A stretch of DNA of 64,000 bases from Siphonodentalium dalli (Eukaryota; Mollusca; Scaphopoda; Gadilida; Siphonodentaliidae): NCBI GenBank assembly GCA_032622095.1, contig CP136063.1:177361956-177425955 (forward strand). The letters run 5' to 3'. The notes below the pieces were generated by a model, which saw only the letters and a list, made by a program, of their open reading frames with translations, was not told the DNA's origin and ran no database searches. The position numbers and the translations under genes were made by a program. Numbering within the stretch: position 1 is the first letter of the stretch; each line of letters begins with the position of its first letter. Shown here piece by piece: positions 1 to 10,173 of the stretch.

Positions 1-330
1 TTTGTCCAAAAATACAAGAATCGTTCAATGTTAAATTTTGATCGCAACTGTAGCCAGTAAGAACCCACTGATCATATCCAATTTTCAAATATATCTTTGA
101 GGTTCATACCTAGCAGTTTTTTTGACAACATTTCAAATCGCACCGATCATAATACGCCAAATGGCACCATCTACCATTTTGGTGAAAAAAACGAAACGCT
201 CTTTAAACTATGTTGACCCCATTTTAGGCCGACACTCCAAAATTCAAGAATGGTGACAAGTCATCTCGAAAATAGACCTACTAAGCATACAAATCTGTTT
301 TAAGATAGCTTTTAGCAAGCAAAAAATGTG
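1..330 (-). repeat. Dispersed repeat, second copy at 47880-48365
   Basis: Read on the minus strand this segment aligns with 47880-48200. Shared landmarks are a 'ttcttgaattttgg' block, 'gggtcaac', 'gagcgtttcgt', 'gatggtgccat' and 'gatcggtgcgatttgaaa'. The other copy holds two diverged tandem units, this one about one and a half. No coding capacity is visible. The left edge is cut by the window. Family unknown. Confidence 0.7.
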
Positions 331-431
331 ATATGACGTAAGAAATCTGACTATTTGTCAAACGTGTCACTAAATATGGTTTTGGGGGAGGGGTAAGTTT
401 TTGCCCTGTATTCGCACTACGTACATCACAG

Positions 432-545
432 CTAGGGACCGACGAAGCTTCAAGATTCGATTCGATTTCGAATCTTACGTTCCGATTTGAATCGATTCGA
501 AAGCGGTCGTGTGATTCGGGATATTTCGAATCGTTGTATACAAGT
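432..545. mobile_element. Possible hAT-type terminus (fragment)
   Basis: The segment starts with TAGGGACC and is followed by repeated GATTCGA-type subterminal motifs. These resemble the ends of the complete hAT-like element at 18491-19755, which starts TAGGGATC. No matching right end or target duplication was found, so this is a fragment at best. Confidence 0.35.
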
Positions 546-1597
546 CCTTTATCGCAGTGAATAGACTGCATTATATATACAAAACATTAATTATATCCCC
601 AATACTTAAATTGAGGCTCCTTCCGCGACCAACTGGGAACTTCGTGGTCCAATGTGTACAGGGTAAGTTGTCCAATAGCCCACTGCTCATATATATATTG
701 GCCTCCCAGTCCCAGAGAGGGTTACTCGTGGCAGGTCGGTGGGTTACTCGTGCGACCTGCTGGTATGTCTGTGATGGTTCGCGTGTTCATCACGGTTGTA
801 CCATAATCGCAGCGCACACAGGTTTCCTCCACCACATAAAACCAGCAATGTGGCGATTTTGCCCGGCCACAGCTGCAGAAGCGAGTGAATTTCTTGTGAG
901 ACATATTTGTATATCGGTATTTGATATTCTTATACCAGAAAAACCTATATTGTGTTACTCAGCTCAATCAAATAATATATATTATTTTTTTAATTTTAAA
1001 ACTTAACACGATATAAATATATTAAATAAACATTCTGGGCTCCAACATGTCGTGTCTAAATTCGATCAACATCTTTATACAGAATATGTTATCCGGGAAA
1101 TGGAATATGGATGACCATTTAGCTTTCATGACAACTCAATTGATCCGATGGACAGGCCCAATTTGGGATACTATACATTACATAGTTACATACGATTCGT
1201 CGGTCTCTAATCACAGCGCCACAATATGACAACCATCCAATAGCAGATATGCCACGGATCACAAAAATATATACATATGGTGACAACATCCGATAAGTTT
1301 TTGTTAAACGGAGTTGAAACAGACACAATTCGCTGAATCAGCGAATAAAAATACATTCACGATTAGCGAAATACGTCACATCTCAAATCTCATATTGACC
1401 CCGCAACAACCGGATCCCGAAATTAGAATAATTGGGCTACATAGATATGGTGGTCGCTGAAATTCCCATTTCTTGTGACACCTCGGGTAATGAGAGCCCA
1501 TACTAATACAGTATCAATTGACACCACCAAATTCTACTCCCAAGTTTGTCATTAAGCTGGAAAACTGTTTTGGTATTTGGTAGTTGTATATACACAC
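546..1597. other. No supported gene
   Basis: AT-rich sequence. The open frames are short and lack splice context or recognisable motifs. It lies in the intron, or beyond, of the RFXANK/ANKRA2-like gene read on the minus strand. The next ankyrin-encoding exon was looked for here and not found. Confidence 0.5.
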
Positions 1598-1660
1598 CTC
1601 CTGAGATTTCCTGTATCGCCAGCAGTTCACCCTGTGCAGCTAGCTGGTGTAATGACAAGT
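1598..1660 (-). CDS. RFXANK/ANKRA2: RFXANK/ANKRA2-like gene, exon with start of ankyrin region
   Basis: This 63-nt exon is the most downstream one visible. It encodes LSLHQLAAQGELLAIQEISG, the conserved opening of the ankyrin domain in RFXANK and ANKRA2. The acceptor is cttattacAG at 1661 and the donor is GTGTGT below 1598. It enters with two bases that complete the codon begun by the exon at 4743-4809 (one base left over), so the phase matches. It leaves with one base. The remaining ankyrin repeats must lie left of the window. In vertebrates RFXANK is a subunit of the nuclear RFX complex with RFX5 and RFXAP. ANKRA2 uses its ankyrin groove to bind short peptide motifs, for example in class IIa HDACs. 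An invertebrate gene is probably the single ancestor-type copy, so which paralogue name applies is not decided. Confidence 0.82.
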
Positions 1661-1941
1661 CTGTAATAAGGTTCATATTAGTTAAAAGCATAGCTAAACA
1701 GATATGATAACCGTAATCAGAAAATATGTCATCAATTACCATTCACATGGATGGATGCTTAAAAATGAAAATTTTCATAATGGAGCAAGTGCAAGTTCTT
1801 ATCACCTAAAAGTTTAGCATTGAATTTCGCTAAAATCACACTTCTTAATCAAGCAGTCTGATCTGCACCCACAACTACGATCTGCACCCTGGAACTACTG
1901 ATCTGGGTGCTTAATACAAATTTTTGTCACCTTACAATTTC

Positions 1942-2060
1942 TAGGGATGTGGACTGGACCAGATCGCCAGTGGTGGTCTGGTCCAGTGAAGAGGCGGTCT
2001 AGTCCGGTCCGGTCCAGCTCTCGGTGGTCTGGTATTCTTGCCTGGATGGTTCCGGACCAG
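1942..2060. mobile_element. Possible hAT-type terminus with GGTCCAG repeats
   Basis: The segment begins TAGGGATGTGGACTGGACC and continues with repeated ggtctggtcc/ggtccggtcc motifs, in the style of hAT subterminal repeats. Related ggtccagtccgg sequence recurs at 2960-3065. No complementary terminus or 8-bp duplication was identified. Confidence 0.35.
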
Positions 2061-2579
2061 TCCAATCGTTATAACATACATTAAATGGCGGGACATGTGT
2101 TAAATCTTACTTTGGCATACGCGTTTGTGTTACAGAAAGCGTAAAGTTACTGCCAGGCAAGCTTGTATTAAACTCTGGACATCATATAATAGAATACATT
2201 GTATATAATAATGCACATTGTGGAAATGTGTATTGTATTTTGTTATCTCCATCATTGTATAGAAGTTAGAGAACGAATAAATGTGCTTAAAACTTGTGAC
2301 TGTGACTCATTGTATAGTTTGCATTTTAACATTTCCGCTATCCCCCACATGCTATGATTGGGTTGAGTGCAAATGGATCCAAGTTTTTCAGTACTCATAA
2401 CGTTTTGTTCTTAGCATTGCAAACTGAATATATTCCACATAGAGTGGTCAATTTCTGACATGCAGGTATGCATACCGCCGTACCAGTATTGATGTAGTTA
2501 CTTCAAGTTAGATATTGCCAACTATTGGCTAGTTTATGGAGATTCGGGACCTATTATTAATACATTGAAATGTAGATGA

Positions 2580-2896
2580 TTGATTGATTGATTGATTGAT
2601 TGGGGTTTTATGTCGCTTTAGCCACTAAGGCCATATCACAACATTGCCAGTTTTAGTGGTGGAGGAAATCCACACACTTACGGCTAATCTAACAGTGATT
2701 TCAATGGCTGATAAACTCGTCAACCATGTGCGGCAAACCACCGGCCATCGGCAAGTAACTGGCAACTTCACCAGATAACGATTTCGAGTTACAAACTCCA
2801 CGATGGAAACATGTGGATTTGAACCCTTATCGCCAGCGCTGGAAGGCGAAACGGCTTGGAGTTGTACCCCTAACCGATTGAGCCACCGAGGCCCCC
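2580..2896 (-). mobile_element. tRNA-derived SINE with (TGAT)n tail
   Basis: Read on the minus strand, the 5' end (from 2896) has an RNA polymerase III A box (tggctcaatcgg) and B box (gggttcaaatcc). A body follows, and it ends in a TGAT-type tail near 2580. A perfect 13-bp direct repeat, GAAATGTAGATGA, flanks it at 2567-2579 and 2897-2909. That is the mark of LINE-driven retroposition and of a fairly recent insertion. SINEs with this ending are common in molluscs. It lies in an intron of the RFXANK/ANKRA2-like gene. Confidence 0.88.
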
Positions 2897-2909
2897 GAAA
2901 TGTAGATGA

Positions 2910-4592
2910 GGGTTAGTTGACATGGTATTGGCCCAGTACTTGAGCTAGGCATACATCTATGTATTAAAGTTCGCGAACCGGTACTGTACCGGACCGCCAT
3001 TGGTGGACTGTCCAAAGTGTTCCAATGATGGTGGCCGGTCCAGTCCGGCCCTGAACCATACCGTTTTTTTGTGGTCCGCATCCGTATCCCACTCCTTGAA
3101 CAAGACCAGAATTTTAAAATCCAGTAAGTTCCATTTGTACCCCCCATACCTTGGGTTGGAAAGGAGCAGTGATCAACATAAATTACTTTATTGAAGTTCA
3201 ACGAAGAATTATTTGGAGATAAGGTTGTTAGTGGAAAATATTAGATCGATGTGAGTTAAACCGATGGGGGATATCTGGCTGATTGGCGACAGTGGTTCCC
3301 GCGTGATAAGCGTTGATTGATATTAAATAGATTCAGCACGGGTTTCTCGATTGTTCTAAAGTGTGCTTGAACGCAAACAAAGATTTTAGCGCTCATTCTA
3401 CGTTCAGCTTCTAAGGTGCGCTGTTGGTTTGAAGTCATGAGCGAGCCAGTTTCTGAAACAGAAGTTGCAGGGGCACAGGAAGATTATGAAAGGGCACATG
3501 GAGAAACCGCCACTGATGACAGGGAAGATGGGGCATTCAGTCTATATATGATGTGCACAATTTATTTGAAGCAAATGACGTTGTCCTGAATTTCTAGATT
3601 AAAACTTTTTATATAATTCGTAGTTGTAATTCTATAAATCATTTATGTTTGTTCGAGTGAAATGAGTTAAAATATAAACATTATTTATGTAATTTTAATT
3701 TACAATATCCAGGAAGCGAATAACTGAGAGCATGTCAATTGTTCATTCATGCATCACATGGGGTTGGCTCCCTGGAAAGTTTTCAAAAACCATGGACTGT
3801 CACTGTTATCAACTTCAAAACCCAAATCACAGGAACGTGTATGGCATGCTATGCTATTTTCCCGTTGAGTGGCCGACTATAGTATTATCGTGTGTGTAGG
3901 AAAAAAGTGGTGGTACATCTGTCGAATGGGTGATGGAGCATGTTATAACTTAGAAGACCATGTTGAAAACTGACAGGGAAACTGCTGAATGCTGAAACAT
4001 TCTATATTTGTGCACCGATATTGAATTTTTTTGAAGTTCTTGAAGATTGAAGTAGTCTGTGATATATATATCTATCATATGACTCAATCATTATTTACGT
4101 TGGAAACTATGTCATAAATCAATTTCATATCAATTACTAATTCATATCACCTTCCGATAATTTGATTGGTTTGTTGACAAAAAGTGTGTTCTGATTGGCT
4201 GAATGGCAGCCGGGGGCCCGAGCCGCATCTCTGACTAACTGCAGGTCAAATTCGTGCGCGTCAAATACACGAATCAACGCGATGCCGAAATTCTCGCAAT
4301 TATATTCTTGAAATATATAGTTTTGGACATTGTTATACGATAAATAGAATATGTAATTCGTATTTATCTAATAAACATACGATATAATGTCACAAACTGA
4401 GAACAGAATAGCGCACTATATCTTTGCGTGCATAATTATTTCTGCTAGTTCACCAGGTGTAATTGGGCTTCCGGTGCATTGAAGTGACGTCACATTAACC
4501 TTTTGCTGCCGATGTCATATGGCTATTTAGTGATTTGTGTGCGTTTTGGACATCATAATCAATTTATCATATGATAAATAGAATATGTAATT
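2910..4592. other. Intronic sequence, no supported gene
   Basis: AT-rich sequence between two exons of the RFXANK/ANKRA2-like gene. A 50-codon open frame on the plus strand (3437-3589) starts MSEPVSETEVAG and is rich in acidic residues. It has no splice sites, homology or context that would support it as a gene. Confidence 0.5.
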
Positions 4593-4596
4593 CGTG

Positions 4597-4710
4597 TTTC
4601 TCTCCTATGATATTTATGAAACTCGTCACGAATTTTCAGTTTTCTCTCGCCAGAGGCTCGAGAAAACTGAAAATTCTTAGACTCGTTTCATAAATATCAT
4701 ATGAGAGAAA
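4597..4710. repeat. Palindromic hairpin
   Basis: An inverted repeat with arms of about 50 bp: tctcctatgatatttatgaa on the left pairs with ttcataaatatcatatgaga on the right. The 'cagttttctctcg' and 'cgagaaaactg' blocks pair around the centre near 4653. It ends about 30 bp from the splice donor of the exon at 4743-4809. Confidence 0.8.
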
Positions 4711-4742
4711 CACTCATTTCATATCCTCTATATATTACTTAC

Positions 4743-4809
4743 TCTGCATGACAGTTGGTGTTGTTGTTGTTGTGTTTCCTCTCTGAACATTAGTCATTAC
4801 CGTGGATGC
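4743..4809 (-). CDS. RFXANK/ANKRA2: RFXANK/ANKRA2-like gene, 'TNxQRGN' exon
   Basis: This 67-nt exon has acceptor ctatttgcAG before 4809 and a strong donor GTAAGT after 4743. It starts in phase 0 and ends with one extra base. It encodes ASTVMTNVQRGN followed by a short threonine run and PTVMQ. The 'T..TN..RGN' motif just before the ankyrin repeats is characteristic of RFXANK and ANKRA2. The phases at both ends agree with the exons at 9023-9120 and 1598-1660, which is the main support for one gene across these pieces. Confidence 0.85.
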
Positions 4810-5184
4810 CTGCAAATAGTAAATTTGATAAAACCATGGTTAAATAAGTTTGTGTTTAGCATCATCCAGGATTCTGAGAATAGGTTTATGAAGTTTCTGT
4901 ATATGTAGAACAATGTAATTATAATATCACATAAATAATAACACCAATATTGTATACATACATTTTATGTGAATGATACACACTATTATAATTCATAATT
5001 TGAATTATGACCATCAATTGATGGTGAATAGCACTATTTTAAAAGTGTTAAAAAGTTATATTCATGGTTCCCAACCTCCAGTTACAATATGCAAAATCTA
5101 TTCTAAATCACCAATGGTTTGTTCCACTAAAACTGTTTAGAAAACAAATATGAGGTACTACCAAATCTTATAAATACTTAACAA

Positions 5185-6085
5185 TAGAGATGGGCGGTAT
5201 TGAAATTTCAATCTCGGTATCGGTAAATTTTCATCGATTTACCTCGGTATCGGTACGGTAATCGGTATTGCTATTAAATTGTATGACCAGAGCAGATATT
5301 CCCGGTATATTGCTGTAATTTAAGTTTTTAACTGAACAATATACATGTATATATGCCCACGGCCCACGGATTTACTACAGTCGTGACAACAGCTAAATTA
5401 GGCAACAAAATGACTTACACAATTAAGTGATATTCACACATCTCTTTGATGATTTACACGCATGCCATCGCACTGCTTTTGAAAAGAACAAGAGCATGAC
5501 TACAATATTTGTTCGTGTCAATTTGATTTTCATAACATTTCCGTGAGTGAATAGAATTGTGAGTAGTAATCAGTGATCACAATTCACAAATTTCTGAACG
5601 TTCGCGAGATGTCATGAAAATCGGCAAACTATTGCAATTTCCGAACTTGGACACAGATTATAGACTTGCGGCCTGTACCGAGTTGCCCACGCATTTTCCA
5701 GTTTGCACAGATACCAAAATTGACACATAATGCTCCAGCTGTGAGTAGTCAAACGTCATGATGTTAGTTACATTGTCATTAATATGTCGTAAAGATCAAA
5801 GATGCCGCCAACCAGCTGTGCCCTTGATGTAACAACGTTGCAATAGACTAATACATATAGTACCGACTTGTTACACCGAGTTATCATAATTATCCAATTC
5901 TCGTTGCTTACTGTTAACCGGTCATACAATTCATGTCATGGCCGCGGTGACAAGGTCACACACATAAGTTGGCAACACATTTCATTACCGAAAATACGAT
6001 ATTTTTAGTTTTGATTCGGTACGGTAAATCGGTATTACGCTGATACCGATACCGCACGGTAAATACCGAGTACCGCCCATCTCTA
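5185..6085. mobile_element. Non-autonomous hAT-type element with 8-bp TSD
   Basis: A 901-bp element with terminal inverted repeats TAGAGATGGGCGGTA and TACCGCCCATCTCTA. Exact 8-bp duplications CTTAACAA flank it (5177-5184 and 6086-6093). Repeated cggtatcggta motifs near both ends are typical hAT subterminal repeats. There is no transposase open frame. It lies in the intron between the exons at 9023-9120 and 4743-4809. Confidence 0.92.
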
Positions 6086-6093
6086 CTTAACAA

Positions 6094-7690
6094 TGTCATT
6101 TTGTTAATGGAGAATTAACATGACAATTAAAATGTATTAATGTTCCTCTAACTCATGTGAACCTATATGAAATAAATGGATAGAAAATTATATATCAAAC
6201 AAGATAGTAGTGTGTTTCAGACTGCACTCTTCATATCAATTGTATTATTTTATTTAATAGATGTTAGAACTTAAATAAAAAGCTAAACATGTTTAATAAA
6301 AATTAGCCTGGAGCCTTTGTTGTATTAGAATACATTTGTACATACAATGTATGACTGAAGGCATTTATAGCCGATAATTATCTAGTCCAAATTTTCTTTG
6401 ACGTAAACCAGCTGGTGAAATCGGTAGGGATTGGTACGATTGCCATTACTGTTCTATAGCGAACTTTACGCCAATATCCAGTGACGGGGGTATTTCGTCA
6501 AATTTAATCGACTTTATCATAAAAATAAATACAAATTGTTATATTTATTGGAAGGAGTGATGTCTGACAATCATAACGATGTATTATAATCTAACATTTA
6601 GGTTAAATTGTGCACAGAATATGCCATGCAATTACAAGTAACTAAGGTTTATTTGTGTTTGTTTATGCTCAGAGAAGACCCTAACAGTCGTGAGGTGAAA
6701 TGAGTTTTTATTTGTTTTGAAATTATGTAAACATTGTGATAAAATTTTGTTTTCACATTAAATTAATAGAGTTGACAACTCTTATCGAGTTAAATATAAT
6801 GTTTTCCAAGGAATAAACTGGGTTAGTATTGTTAATGTGAGCGTGGATAGAGTTTAGAGTATACTTCTTGTGAAGACAGTGTAAAAATAGAGTTATTCTT
6901 CTTGGGTGATACAGAAGTGACGTAATAGAGCAGGAGTTTTTGGTGAAGAATGGAGAAGCATTAGATTGTGAGAGGCCGAAGATAACATTTATTTCAAGAA
7001 AGAGAAGAAACGTGAGTGTTGTGAACCGGCAAAAGTTCTAGGCAAAGATGGGAATATGGGTTTCATTCCTCAAGTAGCTTCTACATTCGTATCCTTCTTG
7101 CAGACTGCTTAAAGACAGTGAACATTTTTCCAAGAACGATGAATTGGATGAAACCGAATCTTGACAAAAATAAACCAGTAACTCAGAATAATGACTTCAA
7201 CAGACCTAACAACACTGAGTTCTATGATGGTGATGTGGCATTAGAATCTACTGATATTTAGCTGGAAAAATTGATGATTCTGAAAAGACGATTAGTCTTC
7301 CAAAAATTGGACAAATATTAGATATCTACCAAAAGACAGTTTGCATCTTTGCAGCACTTGGCGTGAAGCAATTTTAAGTTCTTAACAGCAAAACGGAGTA
7401 AAATTGTATGAAAATATACAAACTGGTTAAATATCCAAGAAATTGATGAAGGATAGACAAATATGACAGTAGTTGATTTTCAAAACTTTGTTGAACAATG
7501 GTGGCTTATGATTCTGATGTTGAACAGATGGTATTAACTTATATTGGAGAGAATATAACTAACTGCTGTGGTGACAGTGATATTGTTGCAACTGAAAAAT
7601 TTCTTGAGCTGGATAATTGAAAGAAATCTGATGTTTATGAGGATGTCGATGACTCAGTACAGTCTTAGCAAATGGATTGTGTTGTGTAAA
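6094..7690. other. Intronic, with decayed coding-like stretches
   Basis: Mostly AT-rich. On the plus strand, about 7141-7260 and 7499-7620 read as short open pieces (MNWMKPNLDKNKPV...; MVAYDSDVEQMV...) broken by stops and frame changes. They look like the remains of a transposon or retrotransposon reading frame, but no family could be named. Confidence 0.35.
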
Positions 7691-7699
7691 TGAAATTAA

Positions 7700-8130
7700 T
7701 TTCATTTCAAACATTTCTCCACTAAATGTGGGCCGTAGGTTGTGCCGATGGATTCAAATGCGAAATCCAAGATGGCTTCAGGTGCCCATGTTTTTTAACA
7801 AATTTCGGAAGAATTGGACAGCAAATCTACCAAAGAACCATATGAAATTTGGATGACGGATGTGGCACGTAGGATTTAAAGATTAAGATCCAAGATGGCT
7901 GCTGTCAGCCATGTTTTTCAACGAATTTCAGAAAAAAATGATGGCTCCCATTTAGAGGTCACCCTGAAGATGCATATAAAGTTTGGTGATGATCGGACGA
8001 GGGATGTTCTCTGTAGGGTGTGCCAAATAATTTAGTCATGCAAAGAGTTAAATACAAGATGGTTACCGGTGATCCTAATCATGCCTGTAAATTTCCAAAA
8101 CATTTCTTAGATATATGTGGGCTGCAGGAT
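7700..8130. repeat. Diverged tandem units carrying 'ccaagatggct'
   Basis: Three degenerate units of roughly 120-160 bp. Each contains an 'atccaagatgg' core (near 7765, 7888 and 8055), followed by a 'catgttttt..aacaaatttc' block in the first two. They resemble in style the AAGATGGCGGC-bearing tandem units in the large palindrome at 43-47 kb. Confidence 0.5.
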
Positions 8131-8179
8131 GCAGGGACCAGCCTAGATGGCGACTTGGGAGACATCTTCTCCTTACAAT

Positions 8180-8360
8180 CGTAGCGGTCGCGTTGTATTA
8201 TAGAAGACCGATGACTTCTCTGATCGAGAGGTCTGGATCTCTTGGTCACGGTCGTTAGACGCTTTGTGTGATCACGTCAAGCTCGGTTAGTCCTTGGGAT
8301 TCCGGGTGCTGCCAACTTTCGGTGCGACTCCCGCACTTCCCTCTAGCTCGTTCTGTTACA
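8180..8360 (+). repeat. LTR1 of the 5S-bearing TRIM
   Basis: 181 bp, ending gttctgttaca, with its first base changed from T to C. Compared with LTR2 it lacks about 31 bp. The losses fall inside the 5S-like part, where part of the A-box region and the ggatgggtgaccg block of the C box are missing. Outside these gaps the two LTRs are close to identical. Confidence 0.8.
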
Positions 8361-8361
8361 T

Positions 8362-8375
8362 TGGGGGCTCGTCCG
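8362..8375 (+). promoter_or_regulatory. Primer binding site, tRNA-Pro type
   Basis: TGGGGGCTCGTCCG begins one base after the CA end of LTR1. It is complementary to the 3' end of tRNA-Pro, including the CCA, over 14 bases. The next four bases do not follow the usual complement. Distance and sequence are as expected for priming of minus-strand DNA. Confidence 0.8.
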
Positions 8376-8442
8376 CTCCTCGGAGTCCGTGTCATGATGC
8401 GACCGCTCTGGGGGAGGACTCGGGTGAGATTCGGTGAATCTC

Positions 8443-8458
8443 AAAAAGAACAGGGGAG
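8443..8458 (+). promoter_or_regulatory. Polypurine tract of the TRIM
   Basis: The purine run AAAAAGAACAGGGGAG has a single interrupting pyrimidine and lies three bases before LTR2. This is where plus-strand DNA priming occurs in LTR elements. Confidence 0.65.
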
Positions 8459-8461
8459 TAG

Positions 8462-8673
8462 TGTAGCAGTCGTGTTGTAAATATAGAAGGCTGATGACTT
8501 CTCTGATCGAGAGGTCTGGATCTCTTGGTCACGGTCGTTAGACGCTTTGTGTGATCACCGAAGTTAAAGCAACAACGAGTTCGGTTAGTCCTTGGATGGG
8601 TGACCGGCTTGGGATTCCGGGTGCTGCCAACTTTCGGTGCGACTCCCACACTTCCTTCTCTCGTTCTGTTACA
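8462..8673 (+). repeat. LTR2 of the 5S-bearing TRIM, 5S promoter region intact
   Basis: 212 bp, TGTAGC...GTTACA. It keeps the full 5S-like segment that is partly deleted in LTR1, so it is the better copy for recognising the family. Confidence 0.82.
8553..8626 (+). promoter_or_regulatory. 5S rRNA-like segment with internal pol III promoter boxes
   Basis: gatcaccgaagttaaagcaa resembles the 5S A-box region. The stretch 8583-8606 (ggttagtccttggatgggtg and on) resembles the C box bound by TFIIIA, and ccgggtgctg matches the 3' stem of animal 5S rRNA. The 5' half of 5S is only weakly recognisable upstream, so this is not a functional 5S gene. Whether RNA polymerase III uses it is not shown. Confidence 0.75.
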
Positions 8674-8909
8674 CAATGTGCCACTTCTCCTTATTTTAGT
8701 CCTAGGGAGAAGTGACTTCTCTCTCATAAACCAGAATTCATTTGTCCCAACAGTATATTTAAAGTATATTTACTGATTATAATGGTGTTCTTACTCACTA
8801 TAATGGTTTTATAAATGGGTTCTTGTGTTGTATAATACTTATTTGATCATAAAACGGTGATGTTGTGGTGTAAATTGAACTTCAGCCTTTGTTACTTCTC
8901 TCTGATAGC

Positions 8910-9008
8910 ACTCCAGTGGATGGCAAAAAGCCATATTTCCGGCTAAATCCTGAAAAGTTACCCATAATTCTGCTCTGGTTGAGGAGTCGATTATTTAGGT
9001 CATTACTG
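8910..9008. mobile_element. Half copy of TA-flanked mariner-type MITE
   Basis: Contains one arm of the MITE seen complete at 11351-11559: ggatggcaaaaagccatatt, then gctaaatcctgaaaagttac, and an end reading cattactg before TA (9009-9010). The left arm is missing. It stops 14 bp short of the last base of the exon at 9023-9120, inside the intron. Confidence 0.75.
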
Positions 9009-9022
9009 TAATAAAATCTTAC

Positions 9023-9120
9023 CCTCATCGGAGAGGATATGAGTGCCCCTGGTGTACCGGATCCTCTTCTTTCTTCCTTCAGTTTAGTTGGAGTTGTCTG
9101 ATTACGGAATCTAGATCCAT
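9023..9120 (-). CDS. RFXANK/ANKRA2: RFXANK/ANKRA2-like gene, basic linker exon
   Basis: A 98-nt exon with acceptor cttttttcAG before 9120 and donor GTAAGA after 9023. It takes one base from the exon at 11175-11326 (GAT split codon) and ends in phase 0. It encodes DGSRFRNQTTPTKLKEER and then a stretch ending GALISSPMR. This part corresponds to the low-complexity basic and serine/threonine-rich region between the 'DLEVA' block and the 'TNxQRGN' block in ANKRA2. Sequence conservation here is weak, so the assignment rests on phase and order. Confidence 0.78.
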
Positions 9121-9178
9121 CTGAAAAAAGAGTGTGTCAATTAATCCACAAATCTATTTTGTACTGTTTTTTTTTAAT

Positions 9179-9424
9179 TCCAGCGCTGGTGCAGCATTAA
9201 ATATCCTGAGCCAGTGCATTCTCTTATATATGTGACTCTTCCATAGGGAGCCTCACATATATAAGAGAATGCACTGGCTTAAAAGGTCAAGGTAAATATT
9301 GTTAAGCCAATGTATTATCTTATATATGCGAGGCTCCCTGGGAGACTCGCATATATAAGAGAATACATTGGCACAGTGTTTTCGCAAAAATTTCAGGACG
9401 CTCCAGTTATGAAAAGGTTTTAAA
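9179..9424. mobile_element. Double-cruciform TTAA-type MITE (degraded copy)
   Basis: Two palindromes of about 65 bp each (near 9211-9280 and 9303-9373) share the core cttatatatg...catatataag. They lie inside an outer inverted repeat of gcagcattaaa and cagt-type sequence. It is the same family as 10680-10896. The outer ends are worn: the right end reads gttatgaaaaggttttaa and the left terminal repeat is mostly lost. Confidence 0.7.
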
Positions 9425-9479
9425 TAATGCACATTCTAAACACTCGGACACAATAAAACAAACATTATACATATAAAAT

Positions 9480-10025
9480 GGAATTCACCTTAAAGGCACG
9501 GGTGGCGTTCGTTGCAGAAATATTTATATTTGTTCAAATCGCCATCAACAGAAGGAACACCAAAATATATACAGTTCCGCTCATATGCCACCAAACATAA
9601 TCAGCGCGTAAATAGTATATTGTCGTCAAGACGTACGATGGTGTACGTAAACAAGAGACTGCTCGTGTTACAGAAGTTGTGCTTCTGTTTACATAACACA
9701 GCGCAATTCTATTGGTTAATCACACAAAAATTATATAAACACTCTCTATTATTTCCATATCAGGATAACAGTAACAAATAACGCTCTTTATGTTTACCAT
9801 ATCCGGATCTAAACAAAAGCCAGGAAAAGTAATGTTTTTTTGCTTTTGTTTACATAACAAAGGGAGGAAATTTGACAATAACATACTGTTTTTGCCATAT
9901 TTCTGATTGTCATAAGAACAAAGTCTGTCTATATCTTACTATTCCTTCTGTTTATGGCGGTTTTTGTTGGAGGTGAATATTTTAACAGAATACCCACGCC
10001 AACGCCGCCCGTATCTTTAAAGGGG
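9480..10025. repeat. Dispersed repeat of about 540 bp, second copy at 61020-62822
   Basis: It shares with the second copy, in the same order, 'aaggcac', 'atttgttc.aatc', 'acagtt.cg.tcat', 'acgctctttatgtttaccat', 'cttttgtttacataacaa', 'caaagtctgtct' and 'ggcggtttttg..gg'. The second copy is split by a foldback element. The family is unknown and coding capacity is absent. Short open frames here are not supported. Confidence 0.75.
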
Positions 10026-10173
10026 ATGGCAGGAAGACAGTATTGTGGGGCTAAGCAGTCCCCACTCAAAATACTACAGAAATGCATATATTGCTGCCTT
10101 GTAGTGTCTGTTCTATGCATATATCTGTGTATCTTGGAAATAAATTATCCTCTTACAACTTATGATTGCAATA

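Larger units (their letters stand above)
8180..8673 (+). mobile_element. TRIM-type LTR element with 5S rRNA-like LTRs (Cassandra-like)
   Basis: A complete 494-bp LTR element in miniature. LTR1 (8180-8360) and LTR2 (8462-8673) flank a 101-bp interior with no open frame. LTR2 starts TG and both LTRs end CA. A primer binding site follows LTR1 and a polypurine tract precedes LTR2. CAAT at 8176-8179 and 8674-8677 fits a 4-bp target duplication. The LTRs contain sequence matching the second half of animal 5S rRNA, with its internal promoter. Such 5S-carrying TRIMs are known as Cassandra in plants, and an animal example would be notable. It must be mobilised by proteins from another element. An alternative is a 5S-derived SINE captured by an LTR, but the primer binding site and polypurine tract positions argue for a true LTR element. 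It lies in an intron of the RFXANK/ANKRA2-like gene, opposite to its transcription. Confidence 0.8.

Noticed and set aside
3437-3589. 50-codon acidic frame starting MSEPVSETEV
   Set aside because: No splice sites, homologue or conserved context; length is within chance.
8553-8626. A functional 5S rRNA gene
   Set aside because: Only the second half of 5S is clear, the 5' half does not fit, and it sits inside LTRs.
8268-8727. Two overlapping frames across the 5S-bearing element
   Set aside because: They run through LTRs, primer binding site and interior on both strands; TRIM elements do not code.
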